Shown here: piece by piece, positions 63,030 to 64,000 of the stretch
Position numbering within the stretch: the stretch's first letter is position 1
Layout of the letters: each line of letters starts with the position of its first letter
The notes under the pieces: generated by a model
Databases searched by the model: none
What the model was told of the DNA's origin: nothing
The model's input: only the letters and a program-made list of their open reading frames with translations
Position numbers and translations under genes: made by a program
From: Sphingomonas kaistensis
GTDB lineage: Bacteria > Pseudomonadota > Alphaproteobacteria > Sphingomonadales > Sphingomonadaceae
Assembly (NCBI RefSeq): GCF_011927725.1
Contig: NZ_JAATJC010000001.1
Location: 627,001 to 691,000, forward strand
Direction: 5' to 3'
DNA: 64,000 bases

Positions 63030-64000
63030 TCAGCGTACGCTGGAGGCTGCTACCCGCGCCAATTGCATCAGGGTTTCGCCGAGTGCCGCCCCGGACGGCA
63101 CCGGGCGTAGCAGCAGCGCCCGCTCGAGCTTCTGGACGCGGTCGAATGCCTCGGACAGTCTTGGCGCGGTCCAGCGGGGCAGGATGCGGCCGACCATTGG
63201 CTTGTCGCGCTGCCAGACCGATTGCGTGACCGATCCGAGCGGCTGCCCCTGTTCCACCCGCGCGCGCAAGGGTGCGAGCATCAGGAGCCTGCGCTGGAGA
63301 GCCCGGACGACGGGGATGGCGTCCATCGCGGCCGCTTCCATCAGCGACAGCTCTGTCGCCAGACCGGCGATGTCCCCCGCCAGCGCAAGGTCGCCGGCGC
63401 GGCCATATTCCGCCTCGGCCTGGTCGATCCCCAAGGCGTCGACGACGTCCTCACCCAGTTCGACCGGGTGATCGGGCGACGCACCGGCATAAAGGGCGAA
63501 TTTCTGTAGTTCCAGGCGGGCCAGAATGAGGTCACCGCCCGCCTCCCCCGCGATGCGCTCGGCCAGCGCCGGGCTGACCGTCAGGCCCTCCTTGCGGGCC
63601 AGGTCGGCAATCGCGGCCATCTGCTCGCGCGGAGTCTGCTGCTCACTGGCGACATGCAGCGCAGCCTGGCTGCCTTCGGCGAGCTTCAGCAGGCCGCTGG
63701 TCTTCTTGAGCGAGCCATTGGTGATCGCCACCGCAGGCGCCTCGAACTGTTCGAGCGCGAGCAGCGCTTCGACCGCGGGAAGGATTTCCTCCCCTGCAGG
63801 CTCGATCCACAGCAGGCGTGCGCCGCCGAACATCGGCAGGCTTGCGGCCTCATCGGCCAGCCAGGCGGGATCGGCCTTGAGCTGCGCTGCCGAAGCGCTG
63901 ACCTTCTCCGCGCCGAGGGCCGCCAGAAGGCGCTGCGCGAACAGCCGGCTGGACGCATTGTCGGCGCCGCTGAAGAGGTAGAAGCGACGGGATGGATCCG
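63030..64000 (-). CDS. holA: DNA polymerase III delta subunit (partial, N-terminal end outside the window)
   Basis: The clamp-loader subunit that opens the sliding clamp. The frame stays open from the window edge. It begins RRFYLFSGADNASSRLFAQR (HolA Walker-region-like), then FGGARLLWIEPAGEE, the central QQTPREQMAAIADLARKEGL and GGDLILARLELQKFALYAG, and a C-terminal collar domain ending ALGETLMQLARVAASSVR. About 323 codons are visible, so only a short N-terminal part is missing. It converges with parB over a 9-bp gap; holA next to parAB is common in alphaproteobacteria. Confidence 0.93.
   Translation of the reverse strand, partial: DPSRRFYLFSGADNASSRLFAQRLLAALGAEKVSASAAQLKADPAWLADEAASLPMFGGARLLWIEPAGEEILPAVEALLALEQFEAPAVAITNGSLKKTSGLLKLAEGSQAALHVASEQQTPREQMAAIADLARKEGLTVSPALAERIAGEAGGDLILARLELQKFALYAGASPDHPVELGEDVVDALGIDQAEAEYGRAGDLALAGDIAGLATELSLMEAAAMDAIPVVRALQRRLLMLAPLRARVEQGQPLGSVTQSVWQRDKPMVGRILPRWTAPRLSEAFDRVQKLERALLLRPVPSGAALGETLMQLARVAASSVR

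Overview
This window is GC-rich, gene-dense DNA with almost no non-coding space, long chains of genes joined by 4-bp NTGA stop/start overlaps, and many GTG or TTG starts. The gene set (hemE next to an apparent origin, the chain mnmE-mnmG-rsmG-parA-parB-holA, COQ9, a YcgN cysteine-cluster protein, MmcB, DUF1491, DUF1674, heparinase II/III beside purH, DUF4402 proteins) points to an alphaproteobacterium, most likely of the Sphingomonadaceae. The genus cannot be fixed from the sequence alone. No prophage, insertion sequence, CRISPR array or rRNA operon was seen. There is one tRNA, tRNA-Gly(GCC).

Layout. 0-11 kb: ssb (3' end outside the window), feoAB behind a probable Fur operator, COQ9 with a DMT permease, an old-yellow-enzyme reductase, a SOUL protein, ftsK, a ubiquinone-type hydroxylase, a LON-domain protein coupled to a thioredoxin-TPR protein. 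11.5-16 kb: tRNA-Gly, the leftward heme operon hemC-hemD-mitofilin-like gene, divergent tsaD-gpsA, and a tiny DUF1674 gene. 16-21 kb: rsmB-rpe-heparinase-purH. 21-30 kb: flippase, polA, an FNR-box-controlled membrane protein beside an FNR-type regulator, nadB with an ABC ATPase. 30-43 kb: two pairs of DUF4402 secreted proteins, NDUFS6-like zinc protein, NUDIX, tldD, a CTG-initiated DUF2007 gene, recQ, a HerA-like ATPase, an Atm1-type exporter, SDR, msrB. 43-50 kb: PBP1A, SprT-like protease, YcgN, ankyrin protein, mmcB with a LexA-type box, SleB-like hydrolase, DUF1491, PaaI, ptsN, hpf.

The last part, 50.4-64 kb, looks like the chromosome origin. The 307-bp gap at 53189-53495 holds four DnaA-box-like nonamers and an A+T-rich end next to hemE. 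maf-aroE-coaE-dnaQ run leftward from it. hemE-hemJ-(membrane protein)-rho-terC-mnmE-mnmG-rsmG-parA-parB run rightward, with one perfect parS inside the first codons of rsmG and a one-mismatch copy in front of mnmG. holA (5' end outside the window) converges on parB. Replication start, ParABS segregation, replication proteins (DnaQ, HolA, Pol I, SSB) and tRNA modification are therefore grouped within one window.

Most of the window is core genome. I found no convincing novel multi-gene defence or mobile system. The most interesting signals are the putative origin and its two parS sites, a DNA polymerase I whose 3'-5' exonuclease carboxylates appear substituted, an FNR box/FNR pair around an unknown membrane protein, a LexA box at mmcB (with a second match beside the origin), a CTG-start gene that standard ORF finding misses, and a hem-operon mitofilin-like protein.
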